A stretch of 14,251 bases of DNA from Allorhizocola sp044869915 (GTDB taxonomy: Bacteria > Actinomycetota > Actinomycetes > Mycobacteriales > Micromonosporaceae): contig JBIOYB010000689.1 in NCBI GenBank assembly GCA_044869915.1, positions 1 through 14,251 of the forward strand, in the 5' to 3' direction. A program made the translations under genes and the position numbers. Of the stretch, positions 1 through 6,560 are shown piece after piece. The stretch's first letter is position 1, and each line of letters begins with the position of its first letter. Below the pieces are notes generated by a model. The model was not told the origin of the DNA, ran no database searches, and worked only from the letters and a program-made list of their open reading frames with translations.

Positions 1-891
1 GTCCAGATCGGACATTCCGCGGGACTGGAACCAGCTCACGACGTTATGCACGTCACGCTCCAGGAACCGCCGGCCCTGCGGATTGGACACGAAGTCGACG
101 ATCTGCGGTAGATCGATGACGACGAGCCGGCCACGGTTGACCAGAATGTTGTACGGCGACAGGTCACCATGGGCAAAGCCGGCCCGCGCCATCACGGACA
201 GCGCGACCATCATCTGCTCCCACAGATCCTTGAGCTCCGCCTCGTCGGCGCGCACCGTGGCCAGGCGGGGAGCCGCCGTGCCGTCCGGGTCGCCGATGTA
301 TTCCATCAACACCTCGGTGCCCAGGATCTGCACCGGATAGGGAGTGAACGGCTCGACGCCCAACTGCTGTGCCAGCTCCCAAAGATGGCACAGGGCACCG
401 AACTCCGCCACCGCCCACTGCCCCGCGATCGCCTCCTTGCCGAAGCCGCTGCGGTTGGCCATGGCGCGATTGACACGCGAGGCCCGGACCCGGCGGCCCT
501 CAAGGTAACCGGCGTCGCGGTGGAACATGCGGTGGTCGTGCGCGCGGTAGCGCTTGGCCACCAGCAGGCACGACCGGTCGGTGCCCGGGACGGCCCGCGT
601 GATGAGGCAGGCGTCGGCCTCCTTGCCGGTCTTGAGGATGCCGTGTTCGGTGTCGACCGCGGCCAGCTCAGTCACGAGCCAGTCGGGCCACGGCGGCGGG
701 CCCTTCTCGGTGGGCGTGGAAAGGTCCCATGTGGACCAACGATCGCCCGTCTCGGGCTTGTCGGAGGTCTCATCCCAGACGGCATCCTCGCCGTAGCTCT
801 TCTCGAACGTGAGCTCGTCGTCGTGCGGGATGATCAGATCGTCGTTGTCTTGGTCGTCGTCAAACTTGTGGCGACGCTTGTGCTTGGGCAA
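1..891 (-). CDS. RIO1-family atypical serine kinase/ATPase, C-terminus cut by window edge
   Basis: RIO-type protein kinase fold. With TTG at 891 as codon 1, 297 codons are present and the gene runs off the left edge. The N-terminus (residues 1-25) is Lys/Arg then Asp rich. A likely ATP-binding Lys lies in LLVAKRYR (K113). The catalytic loop HGDLSPYNILV spans residues 241-251 (D243, N248), and the metal-binding motif VVIDLPQIVD has D260; DLPQ in place of DFG is typical of RIO kinases. I chose TTG 891 because AAGG (901-904) sits 9 nt upstream and the product begins MPKHKRRHK; no ATG or GTG lies in frame before the stop at 952-954. Archaeal and eukaryotic RIO proteins act in ribosome maturation, while the role of bacterial ones is poorly defined. 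The family is confident, the substrate unknown. Usual length is near 300 residues, so little is missing. Confidence 0.88.
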   Translation of the reverse strand, partial: MPKHKRRHKFDDDQDNDDLIIPHDDELTFEKSYGEDAVWDETSDKPETGDRWSTWDLSTPTEKGPPPWPDWLVTELAAVDTEHGILKTGKEADACLITRAVPGTDRSCLLVAKRYRAHDHRMFHRDAGYLEGRRVRASRVNRAMANRSGFGKEAIAGQWAVAEFGALCHLWELAQQLGVEPFTPYPVQILGTEVLMEYIGDPDGTAAPRLATVRADEAELKDLWEQMMVALSVMARAGFAHGDLSPYNILVNRGRLVVIDLPQIVDFVSNPQGRRFLERDVHNVVSWFQSRGMSDLD

Positions 892-955
892 CGCAATGCT
901 CCTTGTGAGGAAGGGAAACCAGGAACCGAGTGCAGCGCACAACCACGACAGTCAT
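860..955 (-). CDS. Possible 31-residue upstream ORF overlapping the RIO kinase start
   Basis: An ATG at 953-955 opens a 31-codon frame beginning MTVVVVRCTRF and ending TGA at 860-862, 32 nt inside the kinase gene in another frame. It has the best SD of the locus, AAGGAGGAG at 964-972, with 8-10 nt to the ATG, whereas the kinase TTG has only AAGG. This suggests a translated leader whose termination could feed initiation at the weak TTG. I do not recognise the peptide. It could be chance, with the purine run serving no ORF. Confidence 0.3.
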   Translation of the reverse strand: MTVVVVRCTRFLVSLPHKEHCVAQAQASPQV

Positions 956-1005
956 CTGGTCATCTCCTCCTTCCTCACGAGCCGTTGACACTGACAACGC
1001 CAAAC

Positions 1006-1036
1006 AGCCTAGCGGGCCCCCGGCCAAGGGTGTCAA
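1006..1036 (-). promoter_or_regulatory. Candidate sigma-70-type promoter for the RIO kinase transcript
   Basis: Reading the minus strand, a perfect TTGACA (1036-1031) is followed after 19 nt by TAGGCT (1011-1006), which fits the actinobacterial TANNNT -10. The spacer is slightly long. Transcription would begin near 1000, some 30 nt before the purine-rich SD at 964-972. The site lies just past the 3' end of the HAD gene (1070), so the kinase can be transcribed separately. Confidence 0.45.
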
Positions 1037-1069
1037 GTAATTTTCCCGGTGTGCTCGCGTGCCGCTGGA

Positions 1070-1735
1070 TCAGCGCATGCGGTAGGGCTGCTCCGCCGCC
1101 AGCACCGCCGCGACCGCCTGGATCACGCCGTCGGCGATGCGGGTCGGGCCGAACCGGCGCTCCGTCCACTTGCGACCCCGGTGAATCCAGACACTCGGGA
1201 TGCCCACCGTCGTCGCACCGCCGATGTCCGCCTCCGGGCCGTCGCCGATCATCCACGCGCCGCGCAGGCTCATGCGCACCCGATCGGCCGCGATCTCGAA
1301 GATGCGCGGGTTGGGTTTGCGGCAGTCGACCTCTTGCGAAACCACCCAGTCGGCCACAAACCGGTCCAGCCCGGTATGCCGTATTTTGCCTTCCTGCTGC
1401 CGCGTCTCGCCGTTGGTCACTATCACCGGCACCCAGCCCGCGTCGGCCGCGATGCGCAGCGCCGCACCAACCATTGGATCAAACTTCGTGCACTCGACCT
1501 GGCCCTCATGCAGTTCATCCACCAGATCCACCACCGACTCGCGCAGGCCGTATCGATCGCGGATGGCGTCGGCCAGATCCCACCGGGACGTCAGCCCGTC
1601 CGCATCTATGTCGACTAGCCAGTCAATGTCGTAGGCCGGTGCGCCTATCGCGGCCAGGAATCGAGCACCCCAGGTCCGGAACGCACCGTCCCGATCCACG
1701 AGGGTGTTATCGAGGTCCAGCAGCAATAGGGGCAC
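1070..1735 (-). CDS. HAD-superfamily hydrolase (phosphatase-like)
   Basis: A 221-residue haloacid dehalogenase-like hydrolase. All four HAD motifs are visible: DLDNT at residues 7-11 (nucleophile D7, acid/base D9), VIVTNG around T107-N108, the conserved Lys in CRKPNP (K140), and the acidic motif MIGDGPEAD (D165, D170). Residues 15-85 form a helical cap of the C1 type seen in YjjG/PpaX-like phosphatases. The substrate is probably a small phosphorylated metabolite but cannot be read from sequence. The start is GTG at 1735: no SD precedes it, but TATCGT lies at -12 to -7, so the mRNA is probably leaderless. The gene reads toward the RIO kinase on the same strand, but a separate promoter for the kinase lies between them. 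Family firm, specific function unknown. Confidence 0.9.
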   Translation of the reverse strand: MPLLLLDLDNTLVDRDGAFRTWGARFLAAIGAPAYDIDWLVDIDADGLTSRWDLADAIRDRYGLRESVVDLVDELHEGQVECTKFDPMVGAALRIAADAGWVPVIVTNGETRQQEGKIRHTGLDRFVADWVVSQEVDCRKPNPRIFEIAADRVRMSLRGAWMIGDGPEADIGGATTVGIPSVWIHRGRKWTERRFGPTRIADGVIQAVAAVLAAEQPYRMR

Positions 1736-1741
1736 GCGGGC

Positions 1742-1771
1742 ACGATACGTGATTCAAGACACGCCGGTGAA
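1742..1771 (-). promoter_or_regulatory. Promoter of the HAD gene (leaderless)
   Basis: On the minus strand TTCACC (1771-1766), an 18-nt spacer and TATCGT (1747-1742) precede the GTG start at 1735 with exactly 6 nt between. This places the transcription start at or next to the first codon. No SD-like sequence is present. Confidence 0.5.
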
Positions 1772-1850
1772 GCCCCCTTCGTGTCCAAATCGAAACGGCC
1801 AGTGACGTTTGGGCGCCAATTACCACCCTGAGAGGCGTTACAGACGGCTT

Positions 1851-2010
1851 GTTACACCAGGTCGCCCGGCAAATCGTCAGGCGTGGATGGCGTCGGCTTG
1901 GTCACACCTGGTGCGCGCCACCCGACACCACGTGTGCCGCTGTCCGCCGCGACCCGCTCCCCCGGCCGGGCCGGTGCCTTTCCACGCGCCTTGATTGTTG
2001 TCACACCAGG
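1851..2010. repeat. Three spaced copies of GTNACACCWGG
   Basis: The 11-mer occurs as GTTACACCAGG (1851-1861), GTCACACCTGG (1901-1911) and GTCACACCAGG (2000-2010), 50 and 99 bp apart. The first two share a further upstream CGGCTTG. They sit in the gene-free stretch between the HAD gene and the DUF2637 gene. The copy at 1901 is nearly palindromic around CACCTGGTG. They could be regulator sites or remnants of a duplicated segment. Confidence 0.5.
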
Positions 2011-2291
2011 AGTCGGGAAAGCGCTTACCGCCACCCGTGACGTGATGATGGTCTGCCCTGTGCTCGCGTGGGCCGCCAGGGCGCCGCCGGCGACCGCAGG
2101 CCCGACCGGTCCTCCGCGCGAGCAAATCAGGGCAACCACGACGGACCGAGGCCATAAGCCTCTGAAAATCAGCGAACTCAGGCCGCACCCATCCGAAAAC
2201 CCGGCGCCGCTGTCAGCCGAGGCGGGCGCGGACGGACGCTGCATAGCGGGGCGCCGGCGCGATGGCGGCAGAGTCGGGCGGCGCGCGGCGG

Positions 2292-2345
2292 GCCGGTGCG
2301 CTGGCGGGCGGCGGGCGGCGGGCGGCGGGCGGCGCGCCGGTGCGC
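2292..2345. repeat. GGCGGGC heptamer array, potential G-quadruplex, flanked by 10-bp direct repeats
   Basis: Four perfect tandem GGCGGGC units fill 2303-2330, followed by a degenerate fifth (GGCGCGC, 2331-2337). The plus strand therefore has four GGG tracts (2306, 2313, 2320, 2327) each separated by CGGC, matching the canonical G3N1-7 quadruplex pattern. GCCGGTGCGC flanks the array at 2292-2301 and 2336-2345. The array lies about 70 bp beyond the 3' end of the DUF2637 gene. Confidence 0.75.
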
Positions 2346-2389
2346 CATGCGCTCACCGAAGGCCGCAGCCGAGACCTGCCTGACCCTGG

Positions 2390-2410
2390 CCGGGCCACGG
2401 GTGGGCCCGG
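2390..2410 (-). terminator. GC hairpin directly after the DUF2637 stop codon
   Basis: CCGGGCC (2390-2396) and GGCCCGG (2404-2410) form a perfect 7-bp stem with a 7-nt loop, beginning immediately after the stop at 2411-2413. There is no U tract, which is common for actinobacterial terminators. Confidence 0.5.
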
Positions 2411-3793
2411 TTAGACGAGGTCTGCGTCCAGGCCCACGGCGTCGCGGCTGCGTACGGTCAGGATCTGGTCGCGGGCCCAGGCGTAGCTCGGCCGTTGCCC
2501 ACCGAACTGGCGCTGCACCCAGTCCATCACGGCCTCGGGCTGCACGTCCTCGCCCATCGCCATGGCCTCGGCGATCATGCGCTGCGTTTCCTCGCGCCGC
2601 TGGTCGGACAGTGGTTTGCGGCCTATCACGTCACGCCCGTTGGTTGTGGTGGTGGTGGTAGTCGTCGTGCCGTTGACCGCGTCGTCGCCGCTGCCGCGCC
2701 GCTGCTCGGTCAGGGGCCGGCGGCCGAGCACCTCGCGCCCGCTGGTGTTGGTCGACAGCACGGCTTCGAGCTGCGACCGCATGTCGGGGTCGAGGACCGG
2801 CTCGGGCACCGAGGCCTGGATGGCCTGGGGTTGCGCCTGCTGCGGCGGAGGGGGCGGCGGCGGTGCCATCGGCTGGGGTTGCGGCTGCTGCGGCACGAGG
2901 GGTTGCCCGGGCACGAGCATGCCCCGGTGCGGCACGCTGTCGCTGCCGCTGCGCCGGCCCGCGGTGGCCTTGGCCCGGCGCACCTCGGCCTTGGCCTGGA
3001 CCTCCATGAGCTTGGCCTGCTGCTCCTCGCGCACGTGCAGCGCGCCGTCGAGCTTGCGTTGCCGTTTGGCGTCACGCACCTGTTGTAGATGGTCGAGGGC
3101 GTTGCGCACGCTGGGCCGCAGCCCCTCGTCGGGCGGGTGCACGATCCACGCCCGCCGGGCCGAGAACGTCGACACAGGCGCATAAATCCAGCGCTGACCG
3201 AAGCGCGGGTAGCGCGTCTTGAGCGCGACCTCGTCGTCATAGGCGGCCATGAACTGGTCGAGCAGCTCGTGGAACATGGCCATGCCCGCCATCGACAGGA
3301 ACGCCAGATAGGCGCCGGCCCAGATGGACCACTGGTCCCTGCCGTGCACGAAATTTAACACCGCCGACATGGTGGCGGCCGCGAGCACGATTTTGTATGC
3401 CCTGCCGGGATGCCTGCCACGCTTGACGGCGACGAACGCCCACGCTCCGAACGAGACGCTGATGCCGTCGAGGCTCAACGGCACCAACATGTTTGTCCAA
3501 TGCCGCCACTGCATGACATCGGCGGCGAACCCGGTGAGCCCGATGAAGGACACGCCCATGACGGCGAGCCAGACGAGCACAGAAGGGATAAGGGCCGCAA
3601 GGAAAAGCGCCGTCTCCTTGGCCTTGTCGCGCAGGGAGGTGTAGGCCTCCGGGTGCTTGAGCCGGTGGCCGTGCCTGCGCCCTGCGGAACGCGCGAGCGG
3701 CACTCCGATGAACAGACAGACGGTCAGCACGGACACGACGAGGACCATCACCCAGGTGGGAACCCAGGTGCCGGTCAGTTGGTCCAGGCCCAC
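2411..3793 (-). CDS. DUF2637 family membrane protein with Pro/Gln and Thr linkers
   Basis: A 460-residue protein whose membrane core matches DUF2637 (related to SpdB-type proteins known from Streptomyces conjugative plasmids and chromosomes). Hydrophobic segments lie near residues 13-32, 63-88, 101-122, 132-149 and 156-178. A charged, probably coiled-coil region (about 226-276) follows, then a Pro/Gln linker (297-330). A motif GR[ED]V[LI]GR[RK]PL[TS][ED]QRR occurs twice (352-366 and 388-400), separated by nine consecutive Thr (376-384). The C-terminal 60 residues (AVMDWVQRQFGGQRPSYAWAR) look like a small helical domain. GTG 3793 is preferred: GGGAGG at 3801-3806 lies 7 nt upstream. The ATG at 3823 adds ten residues but has no SD. 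It is divergent from the TetR gene. Its role is unknown; no transfer genes are nearby, so a plasmid-transfer function is not implied. Confidence 0.85.
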   Translation of the reverse strand: MGLDQLTGTWVPTWVMVLVVSVLTVCLFIGVPLARSAGRRHGHRLKHPEAYTSLRDKAKETALFLAALIPSVLVWLAVMGVSFIGLTGFAADVMQWRHWTNMLVPLSLDGISVSFGAWAFVAVKRGRHPGRAYKIVLAAATMSAVLNFVHGRDQWSIWAGAYLAFLSMAGMAMFHELLDQFMAAYDDEVALKTRYPRFGQRWIYAPVSTFSARRAWIVHPPDEGLRPSVRNALDHLQQVRDAKRQRKLDGALHVREEQQAKLMEVQAKAEVRRAKATAGRRSGSDSVPHRGMLVPGQPLVPQQPQPQPMAPPPPPPPQQAQPQAIQASVPEPVLDPDMRSQLEAVLSTNTSGREVLGRRPLTEQRRGSGDDAVNGTTTTTTTTTNGRDVIGRKPLSDQRREETQRMIAEAMAMGEDVQPEAVMDWVQRQFGGQRPSYAWARDQILTVRSRDAVGLDADLV

Positions 3794-3800
3794 AGCGCTT

Positions 3801-3806
3801 CCTCCC
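3801..3806 (-). promoter_or_regulatory. SD that decides the DUF2637 start
   Basis: Read on the minus strand, GGGAGG is followed by seven nucleotides (AAGCGCT) and then GTG at 3793. It is the only strong SD in the region and argues against the in-frame ATG thirty bases upstream. Confidence 0.7.
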
Positions 3807-3893
3807 AAAGCCGAGACGACCATGCATGCCGGAGAGGCATTCTTCCACGAGCCTGTGACAATTTCTCACGGCGCGCCCGAACAAGTGTGCCAA

Positions 3894-3913
3894 CCGTACG
3901 TACGGATTAGGAT
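3894..3913 (+). promoter_or_regulatory. Palindromic operator CCGTACGTACGG overlapping the TetR promoter
   Basis: A perfect 12-bp palindrome spans 3894-3905, and a TAGGAT -10 box follows at 3908-3913, so a bound dimer would sit in the spacer region just upstream of the -10. The -35 is weak. The TetR start codon is 70 nt beyond the -10. The core GTAC steps resemble the GTAC-containing operator reported for AcnR of Corynebacterium. Autorepression, and possible control of the divergent DUF2637 gene, are inferences. Confidence 0.6.
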
Positions 3914-3983
3914 CAGTGCGTGCTCGTTACGCCGACCATCTTGCCCCCGCCCTCTCCGCGGCCGAACGCGGGGTGACCCACAG

Positions 3984-4574
3984 ATGCCCCGGGTAAGCCA
4001 GGACCAGCTAGAGGCGCGTAGGCAGGAGATCCTCGCCGCCGCGCGGGCCTGCTTCGCCCGTTACGGTTACGAGGGCGCGACTGTGCGTAGGCTCGAGGAC
4101 GCGACCGGTCTTTCGCGCGGCGCCATCTTCCACCACTTCCGCGACAAGGATTCGCTGTTCCTTGCCGTGGCAGAGGATGACGCGGTCGAGATGGCCGCGA
4201 CCGTTGCGCAGCACGGTCTGGTGCAGGTGATGCGCGACCTGTTGCAGCGTTCGTCCGATCCCGAGTCGGCCGGCTGGTTGGGCACGCAACTGGAGGTGGC
4301 CCGGCGGCTGCGCACCGATCCCGAGTTCGCCCAGCGCTGGGCCGCGCACGACGAGGCGATCACGGGGGCGACGCGGCAGCGGCTCGAGCGCCAGGCGGCC
4401 GCGGGCGCGCTGCGCGACGATATCCCGCTGGGCGTGCTGACGCACTTCCTGGAGCTGGCATACGACGGGATGGTCAAGCGCCTGGCCATGGGCGGTTCGG
4501 CGGACGATTTCGGGCCCGTGCTGGACCTCATCGAGGAGACTGTCAGGCGCCGGGATCATTCGAAAATGGAGTGA
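3984..4574 (+). CDS. TetR-family repressor, AcnR-like
   Basis: A 196-residue TetR-family regulator. The HTH is at residues 33-52 (TVRRLEDATGLSRGAIFHHF), with the family's FARYGYEGAT before it and DKDSLFLAVAEDDA after it. The remainder, including VMRDLL, ARRLRTDPEFAQRW and VLDLIEETVRRRD, closely resembles AcnR, which represses aconitase in Corynebacterium and is usually encoded just downstream of acn. No aconitase gene is adjacent here, so orthology is likely but target assignment is not certain. ATG 3984 starts the family's usual N-terminus; the SD is weak (GGGGTGA). A longer open frame reaches back to 3657 but lies inside the opposite gene. Its 3' end overlaps the convergent small membrane protein gene by 19 bp. 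Confidence 0.85.
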   Translation: MPRVSQDQLEARRQEILAAARACFARYGYEGATVRRLEDATGLSRGAIFHHFRDKDSLFLAVAEDDAVEMAATVAQHGLVQVMRDLLQRSSDPESAGWLGTQLEVARRLRTDPEFAQRWAAHDEAITGATRQRLERQAAAGALRDDIPLGVLTHFLELAYDGMVKRLAMGGSADDFGPVLDLIEETVRRRDHSKME

Positions 4575-4786
4575 TCCACGTCCGGCTCGCGACGTTTGCG
4601 CCGCCTGCGCCGGATGATGATGATCACAAGATCGACGATCGTCACGACGAACAGGATCACCGTGAACACCATGAGCCCGAAGTTTCGGAAGTTCAGCGCG
4701 AAGATCCCGAGCACGATGGTGAACCCGAGCCCAAACAGGGTCAGCAGGAGCCGCAGGTTGAGCGCGCTCTGCGGACGTTCACTGGT
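4556..4786 (-). CDS. Small two-helix membrane protein, DUF6343-like
   Basis: With GTG 4786 as start, a 76-residue protein beginning MTSERPQSALNLRLLL. Two hydrophobic segments (about 12-31 and 37-57) are followed by a strongly basic stretch (RRRRRKRRE) and an acidic end, predicting a cytoplasmic C-terminus. The 'SALNLRLLLTLFGL' opening and the helix ending in a basic run recall small actinobacterial membrane proteins grouped as DUF6343; this is a resemblance, not a proven match. The frame can extend upstream to ATG 4882 (108 residues), but that would overlap the DDAH coding region head to head, so the shorter form is preferred. No clear SD is seen. The 3' end overlaps the TetR gene tail to tail. 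Function unknown. Confidence 0.6.
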   Translation of the reverse strand, partial: TSERPQSALNLRLLLTLFGLGFTIVLGIFALNFRNFGLMVFTVILFVVTIVDLVIIIIRRRRRKRREPDVDHSIFE

Positions 4787-4813
4787 CACAGCGATGTTTG
4801 TGCCCTCAATCGG

Positions 4814-4819
4814 TACCGT
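4814..4819 (+). promoter_or_regulatory. -10 box TACCGT for a leaderless DDAH mRNA
   Basis: TACCGT ends 6 nt before ATG 4826 and no SD is present. The box overlaps the palindrome CGGTACCG (4811-4818), which is shared with the divergent small membrane gene's upstream DNA. No convincing -35 is visible. Confidence 0.45.
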
Positions 4820-4825
4820 CAAATC

Positions 4826-5563
4826 ATGAAGGCGCTTATTCGCAGGCCAAGCCCCAGGCTGGCCGAGGGTCTGGTCACCCATATCGACCGGGTCGCGGTG
4901 GATGTTGATCTAGCTTTTAAGCAGCATGAGGGGTACGCGGCGGCGCTGCGCTCGTGCGGCTGGGAGACGGTGGACGTGCCGCCCGCGCCGGACTGCCCGG
5001 ATTCGGTGTTCGTCGAGGACGTCCTGGTGGTGCGGGGCGATCTGGCCATCGCGACCCGGCCAGGCGCGCCGTCGCGGATGGCCGAGACCGAGGGCGCGGA
5101 GGCGGCAGCGCGTGAGCTGGGCCTGACCGTGGCGCGCATCGAAGCGCCCGGGACACTCGATGGCGGCGACGTGCTCCATGTGGGCAACACTGTCTACGTT
5201 GGACAGAGCGGGCGCACGAACGCCTCCGGGATCCGGCAACTGCGGGCGCTGCTTGGCACGAATGTGATACCGGTGCCACTTTCAGGGACGCTCCACCTGA
5301 AATCGGCCGTGACAGCTTTGCCCGACAAAACCTTTTTAATCTCTTCGGGGGTACCGGTGGAGCTCTTCCCGCGGGCGCGAAAACTCGACGAGGAGGCGGG
5401 CTGCCACGTCGTACTGCTGGGCGGCGACCGCGTGCTTATGGCCGCCTCGGCGACGAGAACCGCTGGCATGCTTGCGGATCTGGGCTTCGAGCCGGTGATC
5501 GTCGACATCAGCGAATTCGAAAAGCTCGAAGGCTGCGTGACCTGCCTGTCGGTGCTGGTCTAA
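4826..5563 (+). CDS. Dimethylarginine dimethylaminohydrolase (DDAH) family amidinohydrolase
   Basis: A 245-residue guanidino-group-modifying enzyme of the DDAH/arginine deiminase superfamily. Expected activity is hydrolysis of N-omega-methylated arginine to citrulline plus a methylamine. Visible motifs are the N-terminal VRRP-like IRRPSPRLAEG (residues 5-15), FVEDVLVV (62-69, E64/D65), LDGGDVL (111-117, D112), catalytic His in LHLKSA (H157), and the catalytic Cys near the C-terminus in EGCVTCLSVL (C240; C237 is also present). Length suits the short bacterial DDAH form. ATG 4826 is chosen because the family N-terminus begins there and a TANNNT box sits at -12 to -7. It is transcribed toward the TIGR04222 gene, but nothing suggests a shared pathway. 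Related amidinotransferases or deiminases are alternatives, less likely at this size. Confidence 0.9.
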   Translation: MKALIRRPSPRLAEGLVTHIDRVAVDVDLAFKQHEGYAAALRSCGWETVDVPPAPDCPDSVFVEDVLVVRGDLAIATRPGAPSRMAETEGAEAAARELGLTVARIEAPGTLDGGDVLHVGNTVYVGQSGRTNASGIRQLRALLGTNVIPVPLSGTLHLKSAVTALPDKTFLISSGVPVELFPRARKLDEEAGCHVVLLGGDRVLMAASATRTAGMLADLGFEPVIVDISEFEKLEGCVTCLSVLV

Positions 5564-5586
5564 AAATGTCGCACCCATGTTGCACC

Positions 5587-6489
5587 ATGGTGAGCATGGA
5601 GCACACGTGGGGCATTCCGAGCCAGACGTTCCTGTGGGGATACATCGCGGTCGCGGCCATCGTGCTGATCGCGACCCTGGTTCATCGGCGCAGGCTGTGG
5701 CAGGGCGAGGGCGACACCGGCGTCGACCGGCTGCCGCCGAGTCACGTGGCCTACCTGTCCGGCGACGCCGATCGCGCCGTCCACGCGTCGCTGACTTGGC
5801 TGCGCAAGGCCAACGTCATCGACTTTGACGAGCAGACCGGGCGGTTCCGGCGTTTGGCGGGCGCCCCTTCGGGAGTGTCCGCTTTGGACTCCGCGGTGAT
5901 ACACGCTGCCGGGCAAGGCCTGCGGGCATCCCAGATCCGGCAAGAGCGATCCGTGCGCGCCGCGCTCGACGACGTGCACACCGATCTGGAGCGGCGCGGG
6001 CTGCTGATGTCGGCCGAGGCGCGGCGCAGCTTCCGGACCGGCGCGTGGGCGCTGGTCGCATTGGTCGTGATTGGAGTGGCGCGGTTAATCGCGGGCCTGG
6101 CGGGCGGCAAGCCGGTCGGCTTCCTGATCCTGACGCTGGCCGTCCTCGTGCCCGTGACAGTGCTCCTGCTCCTGCGCCCGCCTCGGCTCACCCGGGCCGG
6201 GCAGCGCGGGGTCTTTTGGTTGCGCGGCAAATACAAGCATCTGAGCCGGGGCTATCGGCCCGCCTGGCAGACCTACGACCCCTACGTGACGGCCATGGCC
6301 GTGGGCGTGTTCGGCGGCGCGCTGCTCTGGGAGGCCGATCCGGCGCTCGCCAGCACCGCCCAGATCCGGCAGCAGGCCTACGGCGCCAGCGGGAGCGGCA
6401 GCTACAGCGGCGGTGACAGCGGAGGCGGCGGGGGCGACGGTGGTGGTGGCGGAGGTGGCTGCGGCGGCGGAGGCGGTTGCGGCGGCTAA
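5587..6489 (+). CDS. TIGR04222-type membrane protein with Cys/Gly-rich C-terminal tail
   Basis: A 300-residue protein from ATG 5587 (alternatives 5566 and 5596; none has an SD). It begins WGIPSQTFLWGYIAVAA with a membrane segment (about 12-32), followed by the soluble block LPPSHVAYLSGDADRAVHASLTWL typical of TIGR04222 proteins, a helical region (about 90-150), two further membrane segments (152-172, 176-196), and a hydrophobic segment near 237-248. The tail (266-300) is low complexity: Gly/Ser/Tyr, then a Gly run interrupted by C292 and C298 and ending CGGGGGCGG. I recall such Gly/Cys tails in this family, with DUF692 genes in the neighbourhood; a DUF692 gene lies 860 bp downstream here. The tail may be a modification substrate (inference). 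It could instead be a simple low-complexity extension. Confidence 0.8.
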   Translation: MVSMEHTWGIPSQTFLWGYIAVAAIVLIATLVHRRRLWQGEGDTGVDRLPPSHVAYLSGDADRAVHASLTWLRKANVIDFDEQTGRFRRLAGAPSGVSALDSAVIHAAGQGLRASQIRQERSVRAALDDVHTDLERRGLLMSAEARRSFRTGAWALVALVVIGVARLIAGLAGGKPVGFLILTLAVLVPVTVLLLLRPPRLTRAGQRGVFWLRGKYKHLSRGYRPAWQTYDPYVTAMAVGVFGGALLWEADPALASTAQIRQQAYGASGSGSYSGGDSGGGGGDGGGGGGGCGGGGGCGG

Positions 6490-6526
6490 CCCCCTTCCGC
6501 CTTCCGCCCTTCTGCGCGCCCACCCG

Positions 6527-6558
6527 GGCGGCCGGGCACCACGCGTCGCCCGGCCGCC
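6527..6558 (+). terminator. Strong hairpin after the TIGR04222 gene
   Basis: GGCGGCCGGGC (6527-6537) pairs perfectly with GCCCGGCCGCC (6548-6558), giving an 11-bp all-GC stem with a 10-nt loop, 38 bp after the TAA. There is no U tract. It probably ends or attenuates the TIGR04222 transcript before the MNIO gene. Confidence 0.6.
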
Positions 6559-6560
6559 GC

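Larger units (their letters stand above)
1772..2389. other. Gene-poor intergenic stretch
   Basis: About 620 bp in which I find no gene I would defend. Open frames exist on both strands, but none has a good start site or a recognisable product. The longest plausible one is minus strand 1852-2244, a Pro/Ala/Gly/Thr-rich 130 codons. The stretch contains the three GTNACACCWGG copies and a heptamer array. Confidence 0.5.

Noticed and set aside
169..1752. Long plus-strand open frame opposite the RIO kinase and HAD genes
   Set aside because: The translation is Arg/Pro/Gly rich without domains, and the minus strand encodes clear RIO and HAD motifs through the same DNA. It is a GC-rich shadow frame.
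1852..2244. Minus-strand 130-codon open frame, Pro/Ala/Gly/Thr rich, with two in-frame PGVT blocks
   Set aside because: It has GC-rich third positions and an Ala-rich stretch, but no SD or clean signal peptide and no recognisable product. The PGVT blocks are the GTNACACCWGG repeats read in frame. It could be a small secreted protein, but the evidence is too thin.
3657..3983. N-terminal extension of the TetR gene
   Set aside because: It would put the palindrome and -10 inside the coding region and overlap the DUF2637 gene head on. The family N-terminus begins at ATG 3984.
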